A program made the position numbers and the translations under genes. DNA of 64,000 bases, from NCBI GenBank assembly GCA_900100475.1, contig FMTU01000008.1, positions 5,984-69,983 of the forward strand, given 5' to 3'. The notes beneath the pieces are model-generated. The model saw only the letters and a list, made by a program, of their open reading frames with translations, had not been told where the DNA came from and searched no databases. Positions 63,556 to 64,000 of the stretch are shown here, one piece after another (position 1 is the first letter of the stretch; each line of letters begins with the position of its first letter). This stretch comes from Sphingobium faniae. Its GTDB lineage: Bacteria > Pseudomonadota > Alphaproteobacteria > Sphingomonadales > Sphingomonadaceae.

Positions 63556-64000
63556 GTGACCACGAACATCGTCCCCGACAGCGAAGCCCGCGGCCTCGTC
63601 GCGCGCCTGCCGGTCTTGCCGCGCGCCCTGGCCTTGCTGGCGCGGCTGGATCGGCCGATCGGCTGGTGGCTGCTCTTCTGGCCCGGCGCATGGAGCGTGG
63701 CGCTGGCCGGCGGCGCAGGGGAACGCTGGCCGCTGATCTTCTGGCTGCTGGCCGGCAGCGTCGCGATGCGCGGCGCGGGCTGCGTCTTCAACGACATCGT
63801 CGACCGCGACCTCGATCGCAAGGTCGCCCGCACCGCCGCCCGTCCGCTGGCGAGCGGCGCGGTGTCGCTCAGGACCGCATGGGCATGGCTGCTCGCCCTC
63901 TGCCTCGTCGGCCTCATCGTGCTGCTGCAACTGCGGCTTTATGCGCAGGTCGTGGCGCTGGCCTCGCTGGCGCTGGTCGCGGCCTATCCCTTCATGAAGC
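63556..64000 (+). CDS. ubiA: 4-hydroxybenzoate polyprenyltransferase, 5' part (runs off right edge)
   Basis: 148 residues visible from a GTG with GGAG upstream. LARLDRPIGWWLLFWPGAWSVALAGG, then the Asp-rich motif GCVFNDIVDRDLDRKVARTAARPLASG (NDxxDxxxD) and further membrane helices (AWLLALCLVGLIVLLQL). It prenylates 4-hydroxybenzoate in ubiquinone synthesis at the inner membrane. The second Asp motif lies beyond the window. Confidence 0.96.
   Translation, partial: MTTNIVPDSEARGLVARLPVLPRALALLARLDRPIGWWLLFWPGAWSVALAGGAGERWPLIFWLLAGSVAMRGAGCVFNDIVDRDLDRKVARTAARPLASGAVSLRTAWAWLLALCLVGLIVLLQLRLYAQVVALASLALVAAYPFMK

Overview
The window looks like high-GC chromosomal DNA of an alphaproteobacterium, most likely a sphingomonad (Sphingobium/Sphingomonas/Novosphingobium type). 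This rests on the protein styles and on the right-hand gene neighbourhood (ruvA-ruvB-acyl-CoA synthetase, gshA-rsmE-ubiA). Genus is inferred. Three blocks are visible.

Block 1 (1-18,127) reads as one tightly packed plus-strand unit. It opens with the 3' part of a giant secreted adhesin-like protein whose visible start is a pure (Asp-Ala)n tract. A strong hairpin terminator follows, then a type I secretion system: TolC-like outer membrane protein, ABC exporter with a degenerate C39-like domain, and HlyD-like adaptor. Next, with stop/start overlaps or gaps of a few bases, come genes of unusual architecture. One is a 1614-aa fusion of an alpha/alpha-toroid-like region, a CapA/PgsA-like domain and a MurF-like ligase. 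The next is a 1013-aa fusion of a CatB-like acyltransferase, two ATP-grasp domains and an acylphosphatase-like tail. They are followed by a lipoprotein alpha/beta hydrolase, a polytopic membrane protein and a small possible regulator. These domain types are the toolkit of poly-gamma-glutamate and cyanophycin synthesis. I infer a poly-amino-acid or protein-modification system coupled to type I export; this is the best candidate for an undescribed system here. An AT-rich non-coding stretch and a tRNA-Asp follow.

Block 2 (about 18.5-51.3 kb) is an integrative and conjugative element. From left to right it has a LysR regulator, a complete trb mating-pair module (trbB,C,D,E,J,K-alt,L,F,G,I), a ribbon-helix-helix protein, a TraG/VirD4 coupling protein, a VirD2-like relaxase with a credible oriT beside it, a lytic transglycosylase, a TraF peptidase, and RepA with a well-formed origin (three 22-bp iterons, two consensus DnaA boxes, an AT-rich palindrome). 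Accessory genes include three DNA methyltransferases without restriction partners, a PAPS-reductase-like enzyme overlapping a cytosine methyltransferase, two TacA/TacT-like modules, and decayed or orphan parD and higA genes. A large serine recombinase at the right end reads into tRNA-Leu(CAG), marking that end as the attachment site. The left end is not resolved.

Block 3 (51.3-64 kb) is ordinary chromosome: small hydrolases, glyoxalase I and II, a fatty acyl-CoA synthetase, RuvAB, membrane proteins, glutamate-cysteine ligase, RsmE and the start of UbiA.

Two genes appear frameshifted (parD-like; DUF6499/DUF2285-like). The cytosine methyltransferase has protein-like sequence in two overlapping frames. 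All functions are read from motifs and context; no database search was possible.
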